From Myxococcales bacterium (GTDB taxonomy: Bacteria > Myxococcota_A > Polyangia > Palsa-1104 > JAEUJZ01), in contig JAEUKA010000053.1 of assembly GCA_016794465.1 (NCBI GenBank), forward strand, positions 147,999 through 211,998: DNA of 64,000 nucleotides, written 5' to 3'. How positions within the stretch are numbered: the first letter of the stretch is position 1; each line of letters starts with the position of its first letter. The position numbers and the translations under genes were made by a program. The notes below the pieces were generated by a model. That model ran no database searches. It was not told where the DNA came from and saw only the letters and a program-made list of their open reading frames with translations. Positions 26,808 through 35,327 of the stretch are shown here, piece by piece.

Positions 26808-26867
26808 ATATGAATCATATGAAAAGCCTAATATACCTCTTAAAGAGGCATATCATACGACTAATTT
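26808..26867. repeat. Pair of 27-bp AT-rich palindromic units, 33 bp apart, overlapping the prenyl synthase stop
   Basis: Unit one (26808-26834) begins ATATGAATCATAT and ends CTAATAT. Unit two (26841-26867) has AAGAGGCAT and ACGACT at the places where the unit at 25024 has AAGAAGCAT and ACGACT. The period is 33 bp, as at 24991. The second unit overlaps the last two codons (Lys-Asn before TAG, stop 26863-26861, minus strand) of the prenyl synthase gene. The spacer and unit two together contain a short palindrome CCTCTTAAAGAGG. Confidence 0.6.
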
Positions 26868-27766
26868 TTGCGCTCGACCGTGTATTGACCAAGTGCGCGC
26901 AGCGGCTCAGCGGCCTGCCCAAACGGAGCCAGCGCGGCGATTCCTTCGGCCATCACCTGGCGAGCTTGGGACATCGCGCCCTCGACGCCGAGCAGGTCAA
27001 CATAGGTGGTCTTGCCGGCCTCGCGATCCGAGCCAGGATCTTTGCCAAGCTGCGCCAGATCCTGCGTCACATCGAGCACATCATCGACGATCTGAAACGC
27101 CAGCCCGAGCGCCTGCGCATAGATGCGAATGAGGGCGAGCTGCTCGGGACTGGCACCGCCAAGTCGGGCTCCCCCACGCAGCGACACATCGAACAGCGCC
27201 CCGGTCTTCATCGCATGCAGGACTTTCAGCTGAGCCAGATCGATCGGCTTGCCGGTGGCTTCCACGTCGATGACCTGACCGCCAACCATGCCCGGAGAGC
27301 CGGCGGAAAACGACAGCTCGCGGACGATCTCGATCAGCACTTCGGGAGGGGCCGGACTCTGGATCGCCAGCGCAAACGCGTCGGTGAGCAGCGCATCGCC
27401 GGCCAGGATCGCCATCGCCTCGCCGTAGACCTTGTGATTGGTGGGCCTTCCGCGACGAAAGTCGTCGTTGTCCATCGCCGGCAGATCGTCGTGGATCAGC
27501 GAGTAGGTGTGGATCATCTCGACGGCACAGCCAAAGCGCAGCGCCACCTCGGGCTTGTGACCCATCGCCTCGCAGCCGGCCAGCGCCAAGATCGGTCGCA
27601 GCCGCTTGCCCCCGGCGAGCAGGCTGTAGCGAATCGACTCGCCGAGTGACTTGGGACACAGTCCAGTCGTGCCGTGGACCAGCGCGGGTTGCTGGGATAG
27701 GGAGAGCAGCTCAGCCTCGACAAGGTTGCGCCGCTCCGAGAGATAGGAGTTGAGGTCAAACGCCAT
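26861..27766 (-). CDS. ispA: Short-chain trans-isoprenyl diphosphate synthase (farnesyl/geranyl type)
   Basis: 301 residues from the ATG at 27766. The first Asp-rich motif is DDLPAMDNDDFRRGRPTNH (DDxxxxD) and the second is DDVLDVTQD; the conserved GKRLRP occurs as GGKRLRPIL. It condenses IPP with allylic diphosphates, most probably to farnesyl diphosphate, judged from the four-residue spacing of the first motif. Its last codons overlap a palindromic repeat unit, so the C-terminal residues RKN may come from that element. It diverges from the MCE genes with starts 75 bp apart. Confidence 0.9.
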   Translation of the reverse strand: MAFDLNSYLSERRNLVEAELLSLSQQPALVHGTTGLCPKSLGESIRYSLLAGGKRLRPILALAGCEAMGHKPEVALRFGCAVEMIHTYSLIHDDLPAMDNDDFRRGRPTNHKVYGEAMAILAGDALLTDAFALAIQSPAPPEVLIEIVRELSFSAGSPGMVGGQVIDVEATGKPIDLAQLKVLHAMKTGALFDVSLRGGARLGGASPEQLALIRIYAQALGLAFQIVDDVLDVTQDLAQLGKDPGSDREAGKTTYVDLLGVEGAMSQARQVMAEGIAALAPFGQAAEPLRALGQYTVERKN

Positions 27767-27841
27767 GGGCGAAGGTTTTACAGCAAAGCTCCGAGCCGGG
27801 AAGCGAAAAAACGGCACAGCCTGTGATAGTGTCGCGCCGAC

Positions 27842-28852
27842 ATGAAGCACCTAGAGCTGAAGGTTGCCACCCTCGTCCTCGTGTCGCTGGGACTGCTCGC
27901 CATGTTCATCGCCATCCTCGGCGGCTTTTCCTTTGGCCCGGTCAGTCGCATCTACGTCGACTACGACTTTTCGGGCAACATCCACGAGGGTGCGCCAGTC
28001 AAGATCTCCGGCATCAAGGTCGGCAAGGTCGAAAAGATCGAGTTTCTCGGTGGTGAGATCGATCCGCAGGTCAATCGGCGGGTGCAGGTTCGTCTGTCGG
28101 TGCAGATCGAGGATCGCGCTCGCAAAGCCATTCACGAAGACGCCGAGTTTTTTGTGAACACCCAAGGCGTGCTCGGTGAGCAGTACCTGGAGATTGCGCC
28201 GGGAACCGCAGAAAAACCGCTGCTGTCGCCGGGGAGCAAGGTGCGCGGGATCGATCCGCCACGCAGCGATCTGATCATTGCGCGGCTGTATGAGTTTCTC
28301 GATGCGATCACTCGGCTCTTGCGCGAAGACAAAGAGTCGCTGCGGGATCTGCTGCGGTCGTCGGCGAAGGTGGCGCGCAGTCTCGACAAGCTGCTCGGGG
28401 AGAGTGAGTCCGAGGTCAAGAAGCTGCTCATCGATCTCGATCGGCTGACGGCAGAGACGGTGGAGCTGGTCGCCAAGCTCGACAAGGGAATCGGCTCGGG
28501 GGAGGAGCTGCGCAAGACGCTGGTCAACATCGAGGCGATCTCGACGGAGCTGCGGGGAGAGATTCCGCCGCTTTTGCAAAAGACCAAGCGGGCGCTCGAC
28601 GGAGTCGGGGATGTCGCGGCGCTGCTGGGGCCGGAGGAAAAGAAGAAGCTGCAGCGATCTCTCGACGAGCTGCTGCTGCTATCGAGCAAAGTGTCGGCGG
28701 TTGCGGGCGATGCGCAGCTGCTGCTCGGGGATGTTCGGCGCGGCAAAGGCACCGTCGGGGCGCTACTTATCGATCAGCAGGTCTACGACGACCTCAAAGA
28801 GCTGACCCGCGATCTGAAGCGCAACCCGTGGAAGTTTTTTTGGAAGGAATAG
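27842..28852 (+). CDS. MCE (MlaD-like) family protein
   Basis: 336 residues. An N-terminal TM anchor (LVLVSLGLLAMFIAILGGFSFG) is followed by the MCE domain (about residues 38-125) with IYVDYDFSGNIHEGAPVKISGIKVGKVEKIEFLG and ending near GEQYLEIAPG. The remainder (about 145-320) is a helical, hydrophobic-heptad region. Such proteins bind phospholipids and form hexameric channels across the periplasm with an ABC transporter. No mlaE/mlaF gene lies here. The next gene, another MCE protein, follows after only 3 bp. Confidence 0.88.
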   Translation: MKHLELKVATLVLVSLGLLAMFIAILGGFSFGPVSRIYVDYDFSGNIHEGAPVKISGIKVGKVEKIEFLGGEIDPQVNRRVQVRLSVQIEDRARKAIHEDAEFFVNTQGVLGEQYLEIAPGTAEKPLLSPGSKVRGIDPPRSDLIIARLYEFLDAITRLLREDKESLRDLLRSSAKVARSLDKLLGESESEVKKLLIDLDRLTAETVELVAKLDKGIGSGEELRKTLVNIEAISTELRGEIPPLLQKTKRALDGVGDVAALLGPEEKKKLQRSLDELLLLSSKVSAVAGDAQLLLGDVRRGKGTVGALLIDQQVYDDLKELTRDLKRNPWKFFWKE

Positions 28853-28855
28853 CTC

Positions 28856-29917
28856 GTGAGCCTCGGGCCACCGTTTGACGCCAGCAATCAGCGGCTGCAC
28901 CTGCTCCTCGGGGCTGTGACGGCGCTGTTGCTGCTGTTTTTGGTGGCGGTGGCGCTGCTGCTGGCCGATCACACCCTCGGTAAGTCGCTGACCGTTCACT
29001 TGCTGGTGCATCGCAGCGGGCAGCTCTACGTTGGGGCAGAGGTTCAGCTGGCTGGCGAGCGCATCGGGGAGCTGACGGCGATTCGGCGCTTCCGACCGCG
29101 TGCAGGTGATCCCAAAGAGCTGCAAGATCGTGAGCCGCTCGTCGAGATGGAGCTGCGGATTGTGCGGCGAGCCGGTGGGCGGCTGCCCAAGAATGCGACG
29201 TTTTTGGCGCGCAATCCGACGCTGCTGTCGCCGGCAGTGATCGAGGTCGGTCCGCCCGAGAGCGGGGCCCGCAAAGATGTACCGCTGTCCGACGGAGATT
29301 ATCTGATTGGAATCGATCCGCCGGATCTCGATCAGCTGCTCAGCAGTGTCTACCTCAGCGTCGAGGCGATCCTGCGCGAAGCCCGCGAGCTGCGTCCTGA
29401 CTGGGAAGAGGCAGTGGCGGCCTTTTCTGCGCTCAGCCAGCGAATCAATCGGGTCAGCACCGAGGGGCAGGTGGCACGGATTGGCCTGCACGGGCAACAG
29501 ACCCTGCAATTGCTACGTGGTCTGCGACGGCGATTGGATGCGGCGGGACTGGTCACGATGCCGGCCACCCTGGCAACGCTGCAGACGGACTTGGAGCCGC
29601 TGATCAGCCAGGCGACGCAGCTGGGTCACAAGACAGAGCTGCTGCAAGACCGCGTGGGAGAGCTGTTGCTGTTGTTTGGTCCGCGCCGGCGTCGTGATCT
29701 CGACGAGTCGCTACGCGGCTTCCGTGCCGCTGTGTCGAGCAGTCAGCGCGCCGCCGAAGATGCCCAGTTCCTGGTTCGCTACTTCGAGAGCGGGCGCGGC
29801 ACCCTTGGTGGGTTTCAGCGCGACATCCAGATCTTTGATGAGCTGAAGGAGGTTCATCGCATCCTCAAGCAGCAGCTGCACCGCGTCATCGTCAAGCCCA
29901 GAAAACCGGCGCAGTAA
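28856..29917 (+). CDS. Second MCE (MlaD-like) family protein
   Basis: 353 residues, GTG start 3 bp after the first MCE gene. A TM segment (LLLGAVTALLLLFLVAVALLLA) is followed by an MCE domain with SLTVHLLVHRSGQLYVGAEVQLAGERIGELTAI, then a ~30-residue insertion (RPRAGDPKELQDREPLVEM) not present in its neighbour, and a long helical tail. Pairing of two different MCE subunits suggests a mixed hexamer or two channels. The transporter partners must be elsewhere in the genome. Confidence 0.82.
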   Translation: MSLGPPFDASNQRLHLLLGAVTALLLLFLVAVALLLADHTLGKSLTVHLLVHRSGQLYVGAEVQLAGERIGELTAIRRFRPRAGDPKELQDREPLVEMELRIVRRAGGRLPKNATFLARNPTLLSPAVIEVGPPESGARKDVPLSDGDYLIGIDPPDLDQLLSSVYLSVEAILREARELRPDWEEAVAAFSALSQRINRVSTEGQVARIGLHGQQTLQLLRGLRRRLDAAGLVTMPATLATLQTDLEPLISQATQLGHKTELLQDRVGELLLLFGPRRRRDLDESLRGFRAAVSSSQRAAEDAQFLVRYFESGRGTLGGFQRDIQIFDELKEVHRILKQQLHRVIVKPRKPAQ

Positions 29918-30132
29918 GCTGGCTCCACCCAACTACACAGGCGCACCCTCTGTGGGCCGCGAAGGCTCGCTATTTTTCGCTGTGATTTCTAGCCTATTGC
30001 GCGTTGCGTGAGCGGCATCAAACTGGTCTGTGAGGGATTCGGATAGAGTGAGAGTCCTTCGTTACACTAGGCAGAACATTTGGCACTCCTTGCGGCAGCG
30101 CAGGGAGCTGGCCGGGGGCAAGTCAGCGAACA

Positions 30133-33100
30133 ATGCACGAACCAACAGAGCCTGATGCGCAGCAGGAGGGAGACACTTCCCCTCCAACATTTGTGGTGGG
30201 AATCGGCGCGTCTGCCGGCGGACTGGAAGCGCTGGAGCGTTTTTTTCAAGCGATGCCGATCGAGAGCGGGCTGGCATTTGTGGTGATTCAGCACCTGTCG
30301 CCCGACTTCCACAGTGTGATGGATGAGCTGCTGGCGCGCTTTACCCGGATGCCGATTGTCGCCGTGACAGAGCCGGTGACGCTGCGTCGCGATACCATCT
30401 ATCTGCTGCGGCCACGTACCGAGCTGGTGATGCTGAAAGGACAGCTCCACGCACTCGACAAAGCGGATGATCAGCGCTTGAGTATGCCGATCAATCGCTT
30501 CTTCCGTTCGCTCGCGCGGGAGCTGGGAGATCGGGCGATTGCGATTGTCCTTTCGGGAACTGGCACCGACGGCAGTCTCGGTCTGGGAGAGGTCCATGAA
30601 GCGGGCGGTCTGGTGCTCGCGCAGTCCGAAGAGACAGCCAAGTTTGATGGCATGCCACGCAGTGCGCAGCTCACCGGCCAGGTCGATGCGGTGCTGGCTC
30701 CGGAAGAGATGCCGAGAGCGCTGGTCGCCTACGCCAAGAATCCGTCGATACCGCTGCTGTCGAATCCCGAGGTGGCGCAGAGCTCTCTTTTGGTGGGAGT
30801 TCCGGCGGTGATTGAGCGGCTGCGGGAAGCGTACGGACTCGACTTCAACTACTACAAACCGGCGACGATTACGCGGCGGATCGAGCGGCGGGTCGCGCTG
30901 GGACAGGCTCCGAGTACGGCTGCATACTGTGACAGTGTCTTGGCGCATCCCGAGGAGCTGGACACGCTGTACAAAGATCTGCTGATTGGAGTCACGCGCT
31001 TTTTTCGTGATCCGGAAGCGTTTGCGATCCTGGAAAACTCGGTCATTCCCGAGATCCTCGACAAGGTTCCGGCAGGGGAAGAAGTCCGGGTCTGGGTGGC
31101 CGGCTGTGCGACGGGAGAGGAGCCGTACTCGCTGGCGATGTTGCTGCTCGAAGCGATGGCGGTGCGCGGTCGGGAGCCGAACCTGAAGATCTTTGCTTCG
31201 GACATGCACAAAAAGTCGCTGGGACTGGCGGCGGAAGGGCTGTATTCCGCAGAGAGTCTGTCTGTCTTGACCGAAGATCGGCGACACCGCTTTTTCGAGA
31301 CGGAAGCCGGCGGATTCCGGGTCACTGCCCAGCTGCGCAAGCACATCCTGTTTTCCCATCACAACGTGATTCGTGATCCGCCGTTTACGCGCATCGACTT
31401 GGTAAGCTGCCGCAACCTGCTCATCTATCTGCAGCCGGTGGCGCAGGTCAAAGCGCTGGCATCGTTTCACTTTGCGCTCAAGCTGCATGGTCATTTGCTG
31501 CTCGGACCAAGTGAAGGGGTGAGCGAGCTGCAGAACGAGTTTGATACCCTTGACCAAAAGTGGAAGCTGTTCCGCAAGATCCGTGACACGCGGCTGCCGG
31601 TGGATCTGCGCTTGGATCTGATCTCTCCGCCCGGACGATCGGTGGCGCGGGTTTCTACGCCCGGTGAGCTGCGGATGAATCGGGTCTACGATGCGCTGCT
31701 GAAGAAGTTTGTGCCGTCGGCGGTGCTGGTCGATTCCCGTCGCGATGTCGTCCATGTCTTCGGAGACGCCGAGCGCTTCCTCCGCTTGCCGCTGGGAAGG
31801 ATGAGCTCCGATCTGTTGGCGATGACGCGTGGTGATCTGCGGGTGGCGGTGTCCTCCGCGCTGCAGAATGCCCAGAAGCGCAATGAGCGGGTGGTGTTTC
31901 GCGGGGTGCGCATCGAAGAGAACGGCGCCGAGCTGATCTTGGATGTGGTGGCAGAGCCGATCTTAGACTTGGTGTCGAACAACCATCACGTGCTGGTGAT
32001 GTTCGACATTCAGAAGCGGCTCACTGACTCCGCTCCGCTCGGTACGTCTGCGGCAGAGTTCTCTGTTCGCAAGGAAACCGAGGCGCGAATTCAGCAGCTC
32101 GAGCATGAGCTCTCGCAGGCCAAGGAGTCGCTGCAGACGACAATTGAAGAGCTTGAAACGAGCAATGAGGAGCTGCAAGCCACCAACGAAGAGCTACTCG
32201 CCGCCAACGAGGAGCTGCAGAGTACCAATGAGGAGCTGCACTCTGTCAATGAGGAGCTCTACTCTGTCAACGCCGAGCATGAGCAGCGAATCAAAGATCT
32301 CAACCGGGTGAGCGGAGATCTCCGCAACCTGATCCAAGCGACCGAGATTGGGACGATCTTTCTCGACGCTGAGATGAAGATTCGCTTCTTCACTCCGGCC
32401 GCTGCCAAGCTGTTCAACTTGATCGCTCCGGACATCGAGCGCGACATTCGCCACATCACTTCGCGGGTCAAAGACGATGATGTCTTTGAAGACATTGCCA
32501 AGGTTGCAGCGACGCGCGCACCGATCGAAAAGCGCATCCTGACGCCCAGCGGCGATATCTATCTGCGGCGCGTGATGCCCTACTTTGATGTCAACCGCGT
32601 GCCGAGCGGACTGATCCTCACGTTCGTCGACATCACCGCACTCTCGCGCGCCGAAGCGCAGCGGGTGACGCTTCATGATCAGCTGCAGCAGCGCGTTCAG
32701 GAGCTCAATGCGCTCAATCAGCAGCTGATCATGCAGCGCGACTCCATCGATCAAAATGAGCGCTTCCTGCGCACGCTCACCGACAGCTTGCCGGGACTGG
32801 TCGGTTATTGGGACAGACAGCTGCGCTGCCGCTTTGCCAACAAGCACTACCAGGAGTGGTTTGGGATTCCGCCTGAGCGGGCGCTCGGTCTGCCCATTCA
32901 CGAGCTGCTCGGGCGTGACCTGTATGAAAAGAACAAGCCGTACCTGGAGCGTGCGTTCGCCGGGGAAGTGCAGCGGTTTGAGCGCGACTTTCGCAAGGCC
33001 AGCGGCGCGCTGATCCACACCGAAACCCACTATGTTCCGTACGTGGTCGATGGCGAGGTCGTGGGCGTCGTGGTGCTGGTCAGCGACATCACGGAGCGGA

Positions 33101-34716
33101 AGCAAGTCGAGGAGGAAGTGCGCGCGCTCAACACTACGCTTGAGCAGAGAGTCCTCGATCTGCGGGAAAGTCAGGAGCGCTTCCGGCTCATCTTTGAGAA
33201 TGCCCTGGATGCGATCCTGATCGCCAACACCGAGGGGCGGATGGTGCTGGTCAATCCCAAAGTAGGGGCTCTGTTTGGCTATGCACCGGAGGAGCTGATC
33301 GGCCAGCCGGTTGAGATGCTGATTCCCGATCATCTGCGCGGATCGCACATCGGTCATCGCAACAAGTACATTGCGCATCCGGTGCCGCGCGGCATGGGGG
33401 TGGTGGGAACCCTGCAAGGCCGACGGAAAGACGGCACGCTGTTCCCGATCGTCATTGGTCTAAGTCCGCTGGCCTTCCGCGACCGCATGCAGATCATGGC
33501 GTTCATCAGCGACATCACCATTCAGAAGCAGGCCGAAGCAGAGCGCGATGAGGTCCTGCGCAAGATGACCGAAGCGCAGAAGTTAGAGAGTCTGTGGGTC
33601 CTGGCGGGAGGGATTGCGCACGACTTTAACAACCTGCTGACCGGCATCATGGCCAGTGCCAGTCTGCTGGCCAGTGGGTCCCACGTGTTCGACGATGAGT
33701 CGGCATCGCTAGGAATCATCTTAGAGTCGAGTCGGCGCGCGGCAGAGCTGTGTCAGCAGCTGCTCGCGTACTCCGGTCGCAGTCGCTTTGTGTTCCGTAC
33801 TCAGGACATCAACGAGCTGGTGCGCGCCACCGCCAAGCTTGCCCACGCCTCTGTGGTCGGGAGTCGGGTCGAGCTGCGCTTCGAGCTTGCCGCCGAGCTA
33901 CCGCTGGTGCTGATGGACGCAACGCAGATTCGCCAGATGGTCATGAACTTGGTGATCAATGCGGCAGAGGCGATTGCGCCCAAGGCCGGCCAGGTCTTGA
34001 TTCGTACCGGACTCCGCGACGTCACTCCGGAGCTGCTGCAAGCGGCGGTGATCGCCGATGATCATGTCCACAAGACCTGCGTCTTCATCGAGGTGTCCGA
34101 CGACGGCAGCGGCATCAAGCCTGAAGATCTCAAGCGCATCTTCGAGCCGTTTTACACCACCAAGTTCACCGGGCGCGGACTCGGTCTGTCGGCGGTGCTC
34201 GGAATCGTTCGGGGTCATCACGGCGCGCTGCTTGTGAAGTCCGAAGTGGGCCGGGGCACTACCTTCACGGTGCTGCTGCCGCCGGCGAAGAGCGATCTGC
34301 TGCTGCCTGAAAGTGAGCTTCCCAAGAGCACACCGGGCTGGCGCGGCTCGGGAACGGTGCTGCTCGCCGATGACGAGGACATCATTCGCTTCATTGGTGA
34401 GCGGCTGCTCCAGAGCCTGGGCTTTGAGGTCGAGCTGGCCGTCGATGGTCAAGATGCCTTGACGCGCTTTGCGGCCAGTCCCGATCGCTACGTCTTGGTC
34501 CTGCTCGATCTGACGATGCCGGGCGTGTCCGGGCTGGAGGTCTTTTCGACCATCCGCCGACTGCGGCCGCAGCAGCGAGTCCTGTTCATGAGTGGATTTT
34601 CCCCCGAAGAGGCCAGCGGCATGATGGGCGCGCAGGCTCCCAGTGCGTTTCTGGCGAAGCCGTTTGACCTCGATGCACTGGTGTCAGCGGTACGTCACGC
34701 CTTGGGCGACATATAA
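30133..34716 (+). CDS. CheB-CheR fusion with PAS domains, hybrid histidine kinase and receiver
   Basis: 1527 residues. CheB methylesterase (about 18-200): Ser in GASAGG, His in IQHLSP, Asp in GTGTDGS. CheR methyltransferase (about 220-480): VTRFFRDPEAF, WVAGCATGEEPYSLAM and SCRNLLIYL. A coiled coil rich in EELxxxNEEL repeats (about 640-730), then three PAS-like segments (starting near 733, 876 and 1016). The kinase has the H-box IAHDFNNLLTG (His near 1162), G1 DDGSGIKPED and G2 GRGLGLSAV. The receiver's acceptor Asp is in LLDLTMPG near 1457. It may set receptor methylation and act in signalling by itself. Its last codon starts a palindromic repeat array. Confidence 0.95.
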   Translation: MHEPTEPDAQQEGDTSPPTFVVGIGASAGGLEALERFFQAMPIESGLAFVVIQHLSPDFHSVMDELLARFTRMPIVAVTEPVTLRRDTIYLLRPRTELVMLKGQLHALDKADDQRLSMPINRFFRSLARELGDRAIAIVLSGTGTDGSLGLGEVHEAGGLVLAQSEETAKFDGMPRSAQLTGQVDAVLAPEEMPRALVAYAKNPSIPLLSNPEVAQSSLLVGVPAVIERLREAYGLDFNYYKPATITRRIERRVALGQAPSTAAYCDSVLAHPEELDTLYKDLLIGVTRFFRDPEAFAILENSVIPEILDKVPAGEEVRVWVAGCATGEEPYSLAMLLLEAMAVRGREPNLKIFASDMHKKSLGLAAEGLYSAESLSVLTEDRRHRFFETEAGGFRVTAQLRKHILFSHHNVIRDPPFTRIDLVSCRNLLIYLQPVAQVKALASFHFALKLHGHLLLGPSEGVSELQNEFDTLDQKWKLFRKIRDTRLPVDLRLDLISPPGRSVARVSTPGELRMNRVYDALLKKFVPSAVLVDSRRDVVHVFGDAERFLRLPLGRMSSDLLAMTRGDLRVAVSSALQNAQKRNERVVFRGVRIEENGAELILDVVAEPILDLVSNNHHVLVMFDIQKRLTDSAPLGTSAAEFSVRKETEARIQQLEHELSQAKESLQTTIEELETSNEELQATNEELLAANEELQSTNEELHSVNEELYSVNAEHEQRIKDLNRVSGDLRNLIQATEIGTIFLDAEMKIRFFTPAAAKLFNLIAPDIERDIRHITSRVKDDDVFEDIAKVAATRAPIEKRILTPSGDIYLRRVMPYFDVNRVPSGLILTFVDITALSRAEAQRVTLHDQLQQRVQELNALNQQLIMQRDSIDQNERFLRTLTDSLPGLVGYWDRQLRCRFANKHYQEWFGIPPERALGLPIHELLGRDLYEKNKPYLERAFAGEVQRFERDFRKASGALIHTETHYVPYVVDGEVVGVVVLVSDITERKQVEEEVRALNTTLEQRVLDLRESQERFRLIFENALDAILIANTEGRMVLVNPKVGALFGYAPEELIGQPVEMLIPDHLRGSHIGHRNKYIAHPVPRGMGVVGTLQGRRKDGTLFPIVIGLSPLAFRDRMQIMAFISDITIQKQAEAERDEVLRKMTEAQKLESLWVLAGGIAHDFNNLLTGIMASASLLASGSHVFDDESASLGIILESSRRAAELCQQLLAYSGRSRFVFRTQDINELVRATAKLAHASVVGSRVELRFELAAELPLVLMDATQIRQMVMNLVINAAEAIAPKAGQVLIRTGLRDVTPELLQAAVIADDHVHKTCVFIEVSDDGSGIKPEDLKRIFEPFYTTKFTGRGLGLSAVLGIVRGHHGALLVKSEVGRGTTFTVLLPPAKSDLLLPESELPKSTPGWRGSGTVLLADDEDIIRFIGERLLQSLGFEVELAVDGQDALTRFAASPDRYVLVLLDLTMPGVSGLEVFSTIRRLRPQQRVLFMSGFSPEEASGMMGAQAPSAFLAKPFDLDALVSAVRHALGDI

Positions 34717-34793
34717 AGCACCGAATCTGCTTCATATAATATGAAGCATCTAAAACGCCTCTTATAATAAGAGGCATCCAGTCTGCTTCATAT
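34711..34793. repeat. Array of three 27-bp AT-rich palindromic units with an exact 28-bp period
   Basis: Units at 34711-34737, 34739-34765 and 34767-34793 are separated by one A each. They begin ATAT or ATAA and end with CATAT or CTTAT. The facing arms of adjacent units are exact complements: TGCTTCATAT with ATATGAAGCA, and GCCTCTTAT with ATAAGAGGC. The first unit starts in the last codon of the CheB-CheR kinase gene and contains its TAA stop. The array lies between two convergent genes, with the UspA gene ending at 34801. Confidence 0.75.
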
Positions 34794-34800
34794 TGACAAC

Positions 34801-35301
34801 TTATTCGCTGCGGGGATGGACGATCAGGACCGGGCAGGGCGCCGAGCGAAGGACTTTTTCCGCCACCGAGCCGAGGAGCAAGTGACGGACGCCGGGCCGA
34901 CTGTGGCTGCCCATGATGATCAGGTCGGCGGACACCTCACGGGCGTGCTCGACGATCGACTCGGCGGGGCGACCATCGATCATGCTGTATTCGATGCTGA
35001 CGCCGAAGACGTACTTGCGACTACAGATCGCCTCTAGCTCGGTGCGGATGTGGGCCGAGACTTCCGCCGCTTTCTCGACCAGTGCCGCCGCCGCGCCGCG
35101 CATTCCCGGGCTGACCAGGAACGGCACCTCGTAGTCGGGCTGGACTGCTGCATGGAACAGGCGAATCCGCGCGCCGAGTGCTTTGGCCAGCTCCAGCGCG
35201 TAGTCGAGCACCTGCTCGGAAAACGCCGACAGATCCGTCGGCACCAGGATTTGAGAAATCACAGTCGGGCTGCCACTTGGGGTGGCCTTCTCTTGGGTCA
35301 T
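34801..35301 (-). CDS. Universal stress protein (UspA family, ATP-binding type)
   Basis: 166 residues from the ATG at 35301, which has a GGAG about 6 bp upstream; the frame extends to an earlier ATG at 35331 without a good site. It starts QILVPTDLSAFSEQVLDYALELA and ends with the nucleotide motif GSHSRPGVRHLLLGSVAEKVL followed by PCPVLIV, which matches the G-2x-G-9x-GS signature of ATP-binding Usp proteins. It is the last gene of the minus-strand cluster that begins with dut and follows the SctJ-like gene after 26 bp. Confidence 0.92.
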   Translation of the reverse strand: MTQEKATPSGSPTVISQILVPTDLSAFSEQVLDYALELAKALGARIRLFHAAVQPDYEVPFLVSPGMRGAAAALVEKAAEVSAHIRTELEAICSRKYVFGVSIEYSMIDGRPAESIVEHAREVSADLIIMGSHSRPGVRHLLLGSVAEKVLRSAPCPVLIVHPRSE

Positions 35302-35327
35302 GGTCCGCTCCGTATAGCAGAGATTTT

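Noticed and set aside
32194..33417. A 407-codon open frame on the minus strand
   Set aside because: Antisense to the PAS and linker region of the CheB-CheR kinase; no domain seen.
34711..34793. Standard rho-independent terminators
   Set aside because: The stems are AT-rich and lack a following run of T; the exact periodic array is not explained by that.
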